Source: Fragilariopsis cylindrus CCMP1102
Taxonomy: Eukaryota > Bacillariophyta > Bacillariophyceae > Bacillariales > Bacillariaceae
Reading direction: 5' to 3'
Assembly (NCBI GenBank): GCA_900095095.1
Contig: FMBT01000310.1
Coordinates: 372,001-436,000 of the forward strand
Length of the DNA: 64,000 bases
Made by a program: the position numbers and the translations under genes. Positions 34,501 through 43,700 of this stretch are shown here, piece by piece. The first letter of the stretch is position 1; every line of letters begins with the position of its first letter. The notes below the pieces were generated by a model. That model ran no database searches and was not told the DNA's origin. It saw only the letters and a program-made list of their open reading frames with translations.

Positions 34501-35852
34501 AGTACATCCTCACCTGTATGCTGGCTAAGGAATCTGGAATACCAAGAATACACAGACTACGAGTGATACACCTATACGAATGTGACCTGAATCTACTATT
34601 TTCATTAGTCTTCAGAGAACTGGACCAACACTGTGAAGATAACTTCCTACTCAACAAGGGAGTGTATGGATGTCGACCGAATAGACGAGCAATGGACCCA
34701 GTCTTTGTAGATGTAACCCAAAATGAAATGGCAATGGTAACACGGAAGGCCCTGGTGAAATTCAACAACGACGCAACAGCATGCTTTGACAGAATATTAG
34801 TACATTTACTCAGTCTGTGCTTACAATCTTTTGGATGTCCCAAGAAACTAACAAAAATATTAGGAGAACTGCTAAGAGTAGCAAAATATGCAATAAAAAC
34901 TGGAATAGGAATATCAAAAGAAACATACCAACACTCAGATGAATCACCTGCATTTGGATCTGGACAAGGTAGTGCAGCATCAGCACAAGGATGGACTAAA
35001 TTAGTATCAATGCTGTTTGATATTCATGACAAGTATGGACACGGATGTAAATATGAAGACCCATGGAGACTATATAGTGAAATAATTGGCATGTTAGGAT
35101 TTGTGGATGATAATAATATTACAAACAATGGTGAAGACTGGGAAACAGTAAATGATATCATTATTAGAACACAACATGATGCACAGCTATGGAATGATTT
35201 ATTGCGAGCAACGGGAGGAGCTCTGAATCTTGACAAGTGCTTTGCACAAGTACTAGCATTTCAATTTGGGCTGAATGGAGCACCAGTTATCGCACCAGCG
35301 GATCCAACCAACATAATAATAATAAAAGATAGACAGAACAACAAAGACGTCATAATCAAACCAATATCACCATATACTACGTATAGGTTCCTAGGCACAG
35401 AACAAGGAACAAGCAAGAATCAGAAGTCACAACAAGGAAAATTAGTGAAAACATCATCAACACATAACAGAAAGCTAGCTTGCTCAGCAATGTCACCAAG
35501 ATGCGCTTGGGTCCATTATACGGCAGTATTCCTAAGCAGTGTAGGCTATCCGCTCAGCATGTGTCACCTAAGCCAACATCAATTACATGATCTACAGAAG
35601 AAATATATCCCAACACTACTAAATAAGATCAGTATAGCAAGAACACATGCCCATGCACTGGTATTTGGACCAAGAGCGTACGGAGGAGTAGGTTGTAATG
35701 ACCTACGAATAGAACAAGGATTAGATGCAGTACAAAATCTAATCAGGCAATTACGAACACCAGGCTACGGCAAACAACTAGCTACAATCTTCCTGAGAAC
35801 GTTCCAACATGCATCTGGACTATCGAAACCACTCCTAGAGTACCCGGAATAA
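31530..35852 (+). CDS. LINE ORF2: APE endonuclease and reverse transcriptase
   Basis: 1440 residues; the frame is open from about 31287, so it overlaps the ORF1 stop by about 11 nt in another register. The N-terminal 300 residues are acidic (DSDSEDD runs) with short internal repeats. The endonuclease has VYCQNVCGI, E375 in FNETHGD, GDFNE (D526, N528), LDYVFVTP and SDHRG (D598, H599). The reverse transcriptase (about 930-1250) has GVYGCRPNRRAMDPVF, motif A FNNDATACFDRI (from 1078), motif B-like GSGQGSAASAQG, motif C FVDD (1191-1194) and motif D GGALNLDKCF. It would nick the target and prime cDNA synthesis there. FVDD in place of the more usual FADD is a tolerated variant in this class. The frame ends (LLEYPE) where homologous sequence appears to continue in the ORF3 frame. 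Confidence 0.9.
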   Translation: MKSTGNITEPLPIETRLELLKEAITKLKRIRKLEQDTYKTTSLISGTNHYSDDDDSNEEETDIADVMNNLPRLQERDRCDSDSEDDSDNDSDDDEEIEEESERVPIVIVETVTEEETTEEANNNQEKNEGKEENEYSKMPGLQDRNREDSDSEDDEEDDKEDNKHDQQQQQNIRTIHTINEANNGIKTKLVRNNKDPSQLRTKLSRIAEIKTKLVRNSELRTKLSRMEKENIRTILNDEVETTASMETTTTRAIGNNSDYGNGNNSEEDLFFEPSDDEGEKEDIQNNINYNNENKAATTTTTTTTTPTTSNKMKITQDNLPFGYICDDIAIGNDTPYVRVYCQNVCGIYDREGIGLDSAFNEMKQAGADIFTFNETHGDESNALTRSVTRMSKQRMWRNNNEDCKIVHSSSTAPVLTFTKPGGNMVGITGSLVGRIRETITDPYGRWCGYTLIGKDNKEIMVLTAYNVSQHKNAKVGDDTLYNQQTALYKLKDIRDPDPKKLFIEDLTALVKKARMEDKDIILTGDFNELVGDDPNGMVKVISAGRLTDAHSHQHGIVDITTYTRGVKRLDYVFVTPRLVDHILRSGYEPFHARIASDHRGYFVDFALAGFLDRQLLSIFSASSRAIRGTHPKNITKYVEHLHKVFKMRDIYRRVKLQKNWYEKKKLEALDREITAVMLEAEEQCRIHHREPWSEEVNEVMTTANILRIHLSSLKNNIDCSNQIQQKQLLLKHQIQLPEDIAEASKALSLAQKKRRKLIRDNRTKTTSIGEEQEAAYVAMNPEMDAKRAAQIFQRARDTKQMMSELPSKMNCPGGLSAVLVPLPKEGIELEYLAITDGPTLERIILEKNIRHFRQAEFTPLASPEVIRKIGFGADTETAEHLLDGTGDPTDITDDEWARFLLTSMKRNSEELKIEITAEKMMEKYTRWNERTSTSPSGRHLGHFHALFRPLKAKNKKHREQLDDIRDDIIDLHATMLQTAYDNEHVYKRWEYILTCMLAKESGIPRIHRLRVIHLYECDLNLLFSLVFRELDQHCEDNFLLNKGVYGCRPNRRAMDPVFVDVTQNEMAMVTRKALVKFNNDATACFDRILVHLLSLCLQSFGCPKKLTKILGELLRVAKYAIKTGIGISKETYQHSDESPAFGSGQGSAASAQGWTKLVSMLFDIHDKYGHGCKYEDPWRLYSEIIGMLGFVDDNNITNNGEDWETVNDIIIRTQHDAQLWNDLLRATGGALNLDKCFAQVLAFQFGLNGAPVIAPADPTNIIIIKDRQNNKDVIIKPISPYTTYRFLGTEQGTSKNQKSQQGKLVKTSSTHNRKLACSAMSPRCAWVHYTAVFLSSVGYPLSMCHLSQHQLHDLQKKYIPTLLNKISIARTHAHALVFGPRAYGGVGCNDLRIEQGLDAVQNLIRQLRTPGYGKQLATIFLRTFQHASGLSKPLLEYPE

Positions 35853-35977
35853 GAGCACCACACCTTGAAGGACACTATTATGTACACATAAGAAGATTCC
35901 TAGCGAAGCACAGAGCTAGTCTGGAGATAGAATGTATACCAAAATCAATAGATGAAAGAATAGGAGACACATACATC

Positions 35978-38900
35978 ATGGATGTAGTATGTGCACCAGA
36001 AGCAGCATCGACATTGGATAGAACACAACTGAAACACTACACTGATGCAGAAATCAACCAACTTCACTACTGCAAGAGCTACCTACAGGTAAAAAGAATT
36101 TCCGATTTGTGCACAGCTGATGGAGCTTTTATACTACCATCCATAGCAAAAGGTGAAAGAAGCATCAGACAATGTACATCCAAACTGAATGAAATAACAC
36201 AAGAAAGACCTGGAGATCAATCGTGGACAGTGTGGAGAAAATTCCTTAAGACAATATGCAAACCCAGTTCGAACCAAGATCCAAGATTTGATCCAAGATC
36301 CGATCCACGTTTCAAGGAACCAAGTACCAATCCACGATCCAAGGAACCAAGCTCAGATCCAAGAGCTGGACCTAGGTTCAACGAACCAAGTACCAAGTCA
36401 CGACTCAACCTATACACTGAGCCAAGAACTGAACCAACCACAATGAAAAATAGTGATACCCTCATCAACCATGAGGGTCTACAGCAGCGAAAAGAAGAGA
36501 TAGACAAAGTCAGTATTGGGACGTACATACTTAAATATTGGATTGGAGTACCGTACAGAGGAATTGTAATGAACAATACAGGCAAATACTACAAAATACT
36601 ATACGAAGATCATGACGAAGAAGACCTTAACCATACAGAGGTAATACAATATGAGAAAAAGTACAGAGGAGAGGGAAGAATGACAAAAGAAGTAGGAAGA
36701 CGAATGAGACTTACAAAACCGTTAGGGGACTGGATCGTACAAGCTAATGATTCTGAGAGGCTGTGGCCATTCTATTATTCAGAAGAAACAGACGTACTAT
36801 ACAGGAGTTACAGAAAAGAATGGCACACCAATGGAGAATACTACTATGACTGCCATAAACTAGCAGACAACGATACATACAACTACAAACCCGATGGAAA
36901 TGTGGAACGACTACCGAATGATGCAACACCAACAGACGTGATGGACACCGAAGACGGATGGAGAATATCAGAACACCACTCAATAAGACAACAAGAAGAA
37001 CAATGCGTGGAGAGCAAAACGATAATACAATATCTACAGTCACAAGAAGAACATGTGTCACAGTACTATGCAGAAATAAACTTTCTAACAACGCCATTTG
37101 AAGTTTACGAACTCATCAAATCACCAAGAAAATACAACATAGCAACAGATGGAGGAGCAATACCACTCAAAGGATCTCTGGGATTTGTTGTTGCCAATGA
37201 AGATGGAACAGTACTATTATCTTGCTACGGACAACCATCAGGAAATGACCCACTATCATTCAGATCTGAAATATGTGCACTACTAGCAGCAGCAAAGCTA
37301 CTACAATTGATAACAGAATACTATGACAACCAAATACAATGTGAAGAGCCGGCAAGAGGAAAAATACAGGTATACACAGACAGCTTAAGTATGATAAAGA
37401 AATTAGAAGCATATGATGAATATCCAACAGCTCACCTGAAGACAGTACTTAACTCAGAGTGGGATGTCCTTTCAGCATTAAGTAGGACCTTGAAGAAATT
37501 CAGAACTTACCCAAAACTAAGCTGGGTAAAAAGTCACCAAGATGATATGGTTTTTGATGAGAAAACAATGCCACTGGATGCCTATCTGAACTCAGAAGCA
37601 GATGAATTAGCAACGATAGGACTGAAGCGACTACAAGAAAAACCTATTGTGCCAATGGATCCAAACACATGCATACAGTTCCATATCGAAGGAAGAACAA
37701 TAACAAGAAACTTCAAAAACACAGTAAGAGAAATAATACAACTGAAACCACTCCGAAAATTCTACTGTGACAGATTCAAGTGGAGTGACAATATATTTGA
37801 TCTAATTGATTGGGACATCTTTCGACCAGTATATAAGAAACATTTAGCTACTAAAGGAATACAGTGGATACACAAATTCTGCATTAAGAAGCTGCCAACA
37901 GGAGAAAGAGTCCATCAACGAGACCATTTCCATGACAAAAGATGTGCATCATGTTTGGAGCATGAAGATGATAATCACATACTTCAATGTTCTAAAAGAA
38001 GAAGTGTAAGAAAGAAGGTTGTCAATCAAATAAATGTACTGCGCAAAACAGTGGACAAGAACTTGTGCGACATACTACAGGAAGGATTAATGGCTTACTT
38101 CAACAGGGACTGCATGTCCAACACCATGTTTAGAATAAGAGGAGGAAAAGGCATGGAAAGGTACAAAAATTTAATAGATGAACAAACAGTAATAGGATGG
38201 GACAATCTGTTAAGAGGAAAATTTTCAAAGGAATGGAGAATACAACAGAAAGCATATAAAACAAGACTAAGATTAGTAGACCCAATTGAGTATGATAAGA
38301 TAAAAAGAGCTCAGAAACGAAACCAAGAGCAACAAAATGAAAATGAACCAAACAACAACAAGAAAACAACCAAAAGCAAAAACAAAACAGAAGAATTTCA
38401 CGGTTTCTTTCAGTCAATAGTACCAATAATATTAGAAATGTGGACAGATAGGTGCATTGACAGAAATACACCAGTATTAGGGGGCAGAATAGTAGCAGAA
38501 TATGAATCTCTATGCAAGAACGTAACCCACCTGTATACACTGAGAGAAATGGTACTGCCAGAAGATGAAATTAAGATATATGATGAAACACTACTATCAA
38601 AACTTGCAGACACAAACCAACAATTGAAAAAGTGGATCAACAGATGGAGACCAGTAATAGATCATAGCATGAAAAGAGTGAAAGAATTAGCACAAGAAAA
38701 CAGCAAACCGATATGGCAACACTTCACTGCAAACAAACCAGCAAAGACCAAGGTATCACGGAAACTATTGAAGCAATTGAAACCAAAGAAATATTCTAAC
38801 AACCCATTGACGAACGTGTACACCAGATTAAAGAAGAAGCGATCATCAAGTAGAGTACTTCCAGTAATAAAGAAAATCAAACATACAGTTAATCATTTGA

Positions 38901-39013
38901 TATCAACATTGTACAACAAATTGGGAAAGAAGAGATCAACTAGCAGAGAGCAAACAGCATTGGAGGTGGGAAAGCAGATAATTGATGACAGATTTGGAGA
39001 TGAACCTAAGTAA
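35978..39013 (+). CDS. LINE ORF3: Tudor-like segment, RNase H and zinc knuckle
   Basis: 1011 residues from the ATG at 35978; the frame is open from about 35699, overlapping ORF2 by about 150 nt in the -1 register. Parts: a DPRF/DPRS/KEPS degenerate repeat (residues about 95-145); a segment (about 179-226) with YRGIVMNNTGKYYKILYEDH and DEEDLNHTEV, which looks like a Tudor/agenet-type chromatin-reader fold; RNase H with D391 (ATDGG), E431 (RSEICAL), D468 (YTDSLS), H520 (HQDD) and D542 (SEADELA); a knuckle C656-x2-C659-x7-H667-x3-C671 like those at the C-terminus of many LINEs; and a long basic tail. RNase H would remove RNA from the cDNA hybrid. In most RNase H-bearing LINEs this domain sits in the same ORF as the polymerase. 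Confidence 0.85.
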   Translation: MDVVCAPEAASTLDRTQLKHYTDAEINQLHYCKSYLQVKRISDLCTADGAFILPSIAKGERSIRQCTSKLNEITQERPGDQSWTVWRKFLKTICKPSSNQDPRFDPRSDPRFKEPSTNPRSKEPSSDPRAGPRFNEPSTKSRLNLYTEPRTEPTTMKNSDTLINHEGLQQRKEEIDKVSIGTYILKYWIGVPYRGIVMNNTGKYYKILYEDHDEEDLNHTEVIQYEKKYRGEGRMTKEVGRRMRLTKPLGDWIVQANDSERLWPFYYSEETDVLYRSYRKEWHTNGEYYYDCHKLADNDTYNYKPDGNVERLPNDATPTDVMDTEDGWRISEHHSIRQQEEQCVESKTIIQYLQSQEEHVSQYYAEINFLTTPFEVYELIKSPRKYNIATDGGAIPLKGSLGFVVANEDGTVLLSCYGQPSGNDPLSFRSEICALLAAAKLLQLITEYYDNQIQCEEPARGKIQVYTDSLSMIKKLEAYDEYPTAHLKTVLNSEWDVLSALSRTLKKFRTYPKLSWVKSHQDDMVFDEKTMPLDAYLNSEADELATIGLKRLQEKPIVPMDPNTCIQFHIEGRTITRNFKNTVREIIQLKPLRKFYCDRFKWSDNIFDLIDWDIFRPVYKKHLATKGIQWIHKFCIKKLPTGERVHQRDHFHDKRCASCLEHEDDNHILQCSKRRSVRKKVVNQINVLRKTVDKNLCDILQEGLMAYFNRDCMSNTMFRIRGGKGMERYKNLIDEQTVIGWDNLLRGKFSKEWRIQQKAYKTRLRLVDPIEYDKIKRAQKRNQEQQNENEPNNNKKTTKSKNKTEEFHGFFQSIVPIILEMWTDRCIDRNTPVLGGRIVAEYESLCKNVTHLYTLREMVLPEDEIKIYDETLLSKLADTNQQLKKWINRWRPVIDHSMKRVKELAQENSKPIWQHFTANKPAKTKVSRKLLKQLKPKKYSNNPLTNVYTRLKKKRSSSRVLPVIKKIKHTVNHLISTLYNKLGKKRSTSREQTALEVGKQIIDDRFGDEPK

Positions 39014-39111
39014 TAAATAAATGTAGAATAAATTTGGCGGGTAGATTGTTGACTTTCTGTCTTTCTAAGACCTTAAGGAGCAAAGCTGCAGCTATTAAAT
39101 AATAAGTTATA

Positions 39112-39127
39112 TATTACTCTTGTATTA
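39112..39127 (+). repeat. Right copy of the LINE target-site duplication
   Basis: TATTACTCTTGTATTA, an exact match to 28257-28272, 98 bases after the stop codon of ORF3. It marks the 3' junction of the element. Confidence 0.8.
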
Positions 39128-40710
39128 TTATATTTGAACAGTTGCTGCACTTGACACAATGATTGATATGGGCAATGCCATAGATAAGTACAATATTGAG
39201 AGGAACCACCAACAAGACGGCACCACACCAGTCCCATACATGTGCAAAAAATCATAAGGATAAACAGAAGAATAAATCTAATGGCATATTATCTGTCAGA
39301 GTAGGGTAATATTTTGGGTATAGCACTTTCCATTCCTCAGTCAACAATCATTTTGATGTAGAAATATTTAGCAGAAGCAGCAGTAGCAGGAGCAGTGTGA
39401 GAGACTTCTTGATGAATAATGCTATATATTTATTATGCTTGCATTGAGAGGAGTGAGCAATCATCATTGGATTGAAATTAAATTGAATGGCATTCAAAAC
39501 AGCAGACTAAGCATATCCAGTTGGATATATGTCTTCCATCAACACCGTGGCAACAACAGCGCAGTGTAGTAACCTGGTTGTTGATTTCAATCAAAATCAT
39601 CATCATGTGGAAATGAGAAGCTCTATAGTTAGTGTGATTTCTAGTAGTATGCGTAAAACCCCCAAAAAAGAACACAACAAATTCATCTCCATTACTCTGT
39701 ATACATACTTCTATTTTGGTTGGTATGATTCTACTATGCTGGTATCTTTCTTTCATTATACAGTACATTATAGCGGCGGCTACAAAAACTCGTTCTTACA
39801 CGTAGCAGATCTTTCTCCTCTCCCCTCCCCTTTTTCTGTTTCTGGTGTCAACCATTAAGTAATTTCTATTTTACTTACCACGATACGACACCACGTGCGA
39901 GTTTTTAAATTCACTTTAGAACTCTCTTCTCCTACTAAGTTAGTAGCTAGCTCCCTTGCTTTAATTTTCTAGCTCCCGTTCTTTTAAAAAAATCTAAATT
40001 ATCATCAAAATAACGAGCGACATACTCGGATACGGTTATAAACGTGTAATTTGTATGCATGTTAGGTGCGAAGGTTACGTAATAGGAATTGTTTCACAAA
40101 AGGATATATGAACGAAGAGAAGTCATCTCTTGTTATCATTATCATTGTCAACCTTCGTCATATACATTGCAGTCATCCATCACCATCATTATCACCATCA
40201 TCACACCATCATCATCATCACTTTCTGCAATTATACCACGATGCTATTAGCAAATTCGAGTGATGACAACGATGATAATGATGATTCATCTACTTTATCT
40301 TCCATAACGATTTTCTTTACATAAAACAACAACAACACCACAGCAGCAGCAACATCAGCATCAGCATTAAAAGCACTATTAATAACAAATAGATATTTAT
40401 CGTTCATTGCGAGAATAATAAAGCCAAAACAGATTTAAAGAACAGTAGAAGGAGAATTAACAACATCAAAAAATTCATACACCGACAATAAGTAGTAGAC
40501 ACTGCCGCCGCCGCCACCCGCCGTCATCGTACAAGTAATTGCCATCATCATCAATATGATCATCAACAACTACAGATATTCAACACCAGCAGGAGCAGGA
40601 ACAGGAGCAGCTCCAACAACAACATCAACAGCATCAGCAGCATCAGCCATCAGCAAAAACAACGCAGACGAAGACGAATAATACACACACCACCACCACC
40701 ACATTGTTCT
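39128..40710. other. Intergenic region between the LINE and the PERK-like kinase
   Basis: 1.6 kb. The first 400 bases continue the AT-rich target sequence. From about 40130 the sequence becomes CAT/CAC- and AGC/AAC-rich microsatellite (atcaccatcatcacaccatc type), probably the long 5' leader of the kinase gene. Open frames here (39529-39858, 40066-40263) are low-complexity and not called. Confidence 0.45.
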
Positions 40711-43700
40711 ATGTTATTCCGTCGTCTATACAATCAGCAGTCGATCGTTTTCTCCTTATTGACATTTCTTTCCGTCGTTCCTTCCTTGACGGTAGCCAGT
40801 GATGGCGACTATTGAAACTGAACCCAGTTCTTCTCCAACAACAATGGAGGAATCGATATCATTAGATCTTCCCGTAGATGCAGCATCCCGTTCATTAGCT
40901 CTTTTACTTCTACTCCTCAACATTGACGGAGAAGACGGAGAAGACGATGACAACGATGACGAGAACGACAACTACAACTACAATGATGACAACGACAATG
41001 ATGACAACGATGACAACGATGACATCGACGACATCGACGAATGGGAAGAAGAAAGCATTCTACAAACGCATTTGATCAGCACAGACGATGATTACAAAAA
41101 TACATACAATAGGAACAATAATATCGGTGACGACGACGACGATGACGGTGACGGTGACAACAACGATAGGTATCATCCCTTTCTGGTAATATGTACTGTA
41201 GATGGAGACATATTGGTTTTAAACGCACTAGATGGATCATTAATTTGTTCCTTCAATTCGGGTTTACCCTTGGTAGGTGCATCTGAACCACTGCATGACG
41301 ATGACGATGATGCAGATCATGATAACAATCACGAAAAAGATGAAGACAGATTCGGTGATGGTGATGATGATTATTACCAACGACAGATCGTTCCAGGTTT
41401 GGATGGACAATTATATGTAACCGCATCAGATGGATTTTTAAAACCTCTTGAAATTACTGTATTGGATGTTCTTGCAAATCCTGTTAAGACATGTAAGAGT
41501 AAGAGCAACAATAGCAATAACAATAACAATAATAGCAATAGTAATAATAATGACCACGATGATAGTGATAGCGACGACGGCAGTAGTACGGCTAATAACA
41601 ACAGCGACAAAGACAATGATGACAATAACAGCAACTACGACGACAATGGTGACCATAACAGCATTGAATGTGGTATCGTTACTGCAACTAAATCCACTTC
41701 ACTCTTCGCCTTAGATGCTACCTCAGGAACCTTGGTATGGCATCAACATCCAAATGGAACTACTCTAAAAATGGATTACAACGACGATGATGATTACGAC
41801 TATAACGATAATGATATAGACATTAACAACGACGATGATATCGATATCGATATTGGTTCCTCCTCTACCCGACAACGAACAAAAAAACGACAACCACAAA
41901 AACGTAAGAAAGAAAGTCAACAAACGAAGACGACGGTTCTTTTACAACGCGAGGATGTTATCGTCCAACAAATAAGTACCTCAACGGGTGCTTCCGTTTG
42001 GAACGTCACATTGGGAACATTACAAGCATTAGAATTTGGAGGTGATACCGGCGGTGGTCGTCGGGGTGGTAGCACTTCGCAAGGACGTGGATCAATGGAT
42101 GACGAATTCAGCAACCAATTGACATCATCACCGGCAAATAATGAACAAAGGGGTCTTTTACCGACGGGGGAAGAAACAGAAAATAATGGTAATAATAATG
42201 AATATAATAACGACAATAACAATAATCTGTTATCGGCGAAATTACCAAAAGTCATTTTTAGCGGAGACGGAACCAGCCTTACTGCAGTGCATCCCTCATC
42301 GGGAAATAATAAGGTGATGTGGAGTCGAGAATTTCCCACCACTGTTGCCTCAGTATTCGGATTGAATGGCAAGTCGTGGGAACCATTAACGGTCCTCGAT
42401 GAACAGGCACTTCTACCCGAAAATGACATTGACAACGATCAATCTTTCGAAATGGCTCTAATAAACCAATTTAATAATAACGACGACGGTAAGGAATTCT
42501 TCAATTCTTTTCATACAGAATTGTTGATTAATCATGGTGGTAGGGGTGATCGAGATCGGTTGTTTCAAAACGCTATTCGTCAACATCGACGTCGTCAACA
42601 ATCACCACCTTTGCTGCCATCCTTCTCGTCGTCGTCGAAATCGATGATGTTTATTACAAGTAACGACAATGGCTACCACGATGATGGTATATATTATCCT
42701 TCGCCGTCTCATCATTATAAGCATCAATTACAACTCCCTTCTCCCACCGACTATCAAGATTTGCGTCGATTGTTTTGTTTGTTACCCAATTCGATGTGTT
42801 TATCAATGGGTACGCAAGGTCTATTTTTGAGATGGCCTATAGTGCTACTGGCAACACTATGTGTGGCGGCTATCGCCATTGTGACGTATCGTCGCTTTTA
42901 CGAACAAATCAAGAAGAAGAAGAAAGAAAAGAGATCGAAGCAAATGAAAAGATGGGAAGAATTGAGGATAGCATCTCGGGTCAGTCGGAACAGTCGAGCC
43001 AGTCGTGTTTCTTTCCTAGATGATGACGATAATGACCACCAGGTGCATTCCGCGGATAATGCAGATTTATACGGCGATCTTGATAGTAACGATAAATTAA
43101 ATAGTCATATTCCACCACGGTCTCCCCAGCATCGTCGTCGTCCTCGTCGAGCCAGTTTCGCTATAAGTAGTCCTATGGCCCCCGACAGTAACCCAATAAA
43201 CAACGCAACCGCCACCGGTAATAAGGAAAAGAATAATAACAATGACAGTAACATCAACATTGTTAGTGCGAATGGCTTGATTCGATCGCGTAGTATGCCC
43301 GGGAATATGAATCAACATCAGAGGATGTCCATGGTTCAAATGACTCCAGTCAATTTAAACAATGAACGGATATCGCCATACGGAAGCCCGAAAGTTGACG
43401 GTATTGCCGCTATTGCATCTCCTCCCGCAATGTTGCCACTCGAAGCACAGACTTCACATGGAGTCGGACTTATCGATGGAACCATTCCTTTGATCCAATA
43501 TACTCGGTACGCTTCTGAATTCGAAGAAATCGGTGCGCTAGGCAAGGGAGGTTTTGGGTCAGTGTTTCAATGCCGAAATGCCTTGGATAAAAGAGACTAT
43601 GCAATAAAAAAGGTCTTGATTCGATGCGACGCGAAATTACCTCAGATAGAATTTTCGAGACGCTTGAAACGAACTCTACGAGAAGTTAAAAGTTTGGCGT

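Larger units (their letters stand above)
28273..39111 (+). mobile_element. APE-type non-LTR retrotransposon (LINE), about 10.8 kb, nearly whole
   Basis: Bounded by an exact 16-bp direct repeat. Contents in order: a short 5' UTR with two CTACGTAG palindromes; ORF1 (RGG box plus coiled coil); ORF2 (acidic region, apurinic-type endonuclease, reverse transcriptase); ORF3 (Tudor-like segment, RNase H, CCHC knuckle); and a 98-base 3' UTR with no long poly-A tail. There are no long terminal repeats, integrase or protease, which together with the endonuclease places it among LINEs. RNase H-bearing APE clades (I, Ambal and related) are the natural comparison, but clade placement needs a tree. Codon use (AAC/ACA/GAA-rich, few GC-ending codons) differs from nearby host genes. 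The long open frames and identical target repeats suggest a recent insertion. Confidence 0.85.

Noticed and set aside
28273-39111. LTR retrotransposon or integrated virus as an explanation for the reverse transcriptase region
   Set aside because: No terminal repeats longer than the 16-bp target duplication and no protease or integrase; the APE endonuclease with GDFNE and SDH motifs is diagnostic of LINEs.
39140-39260. Possible transposase fragment (MIDMGNAIDKYNIERNHQQD) just right of the LINE
   Set aside because: It faintly recalls transposase C-termini, but the stretch is short, has stops nearby and I cannot tie it to a family.
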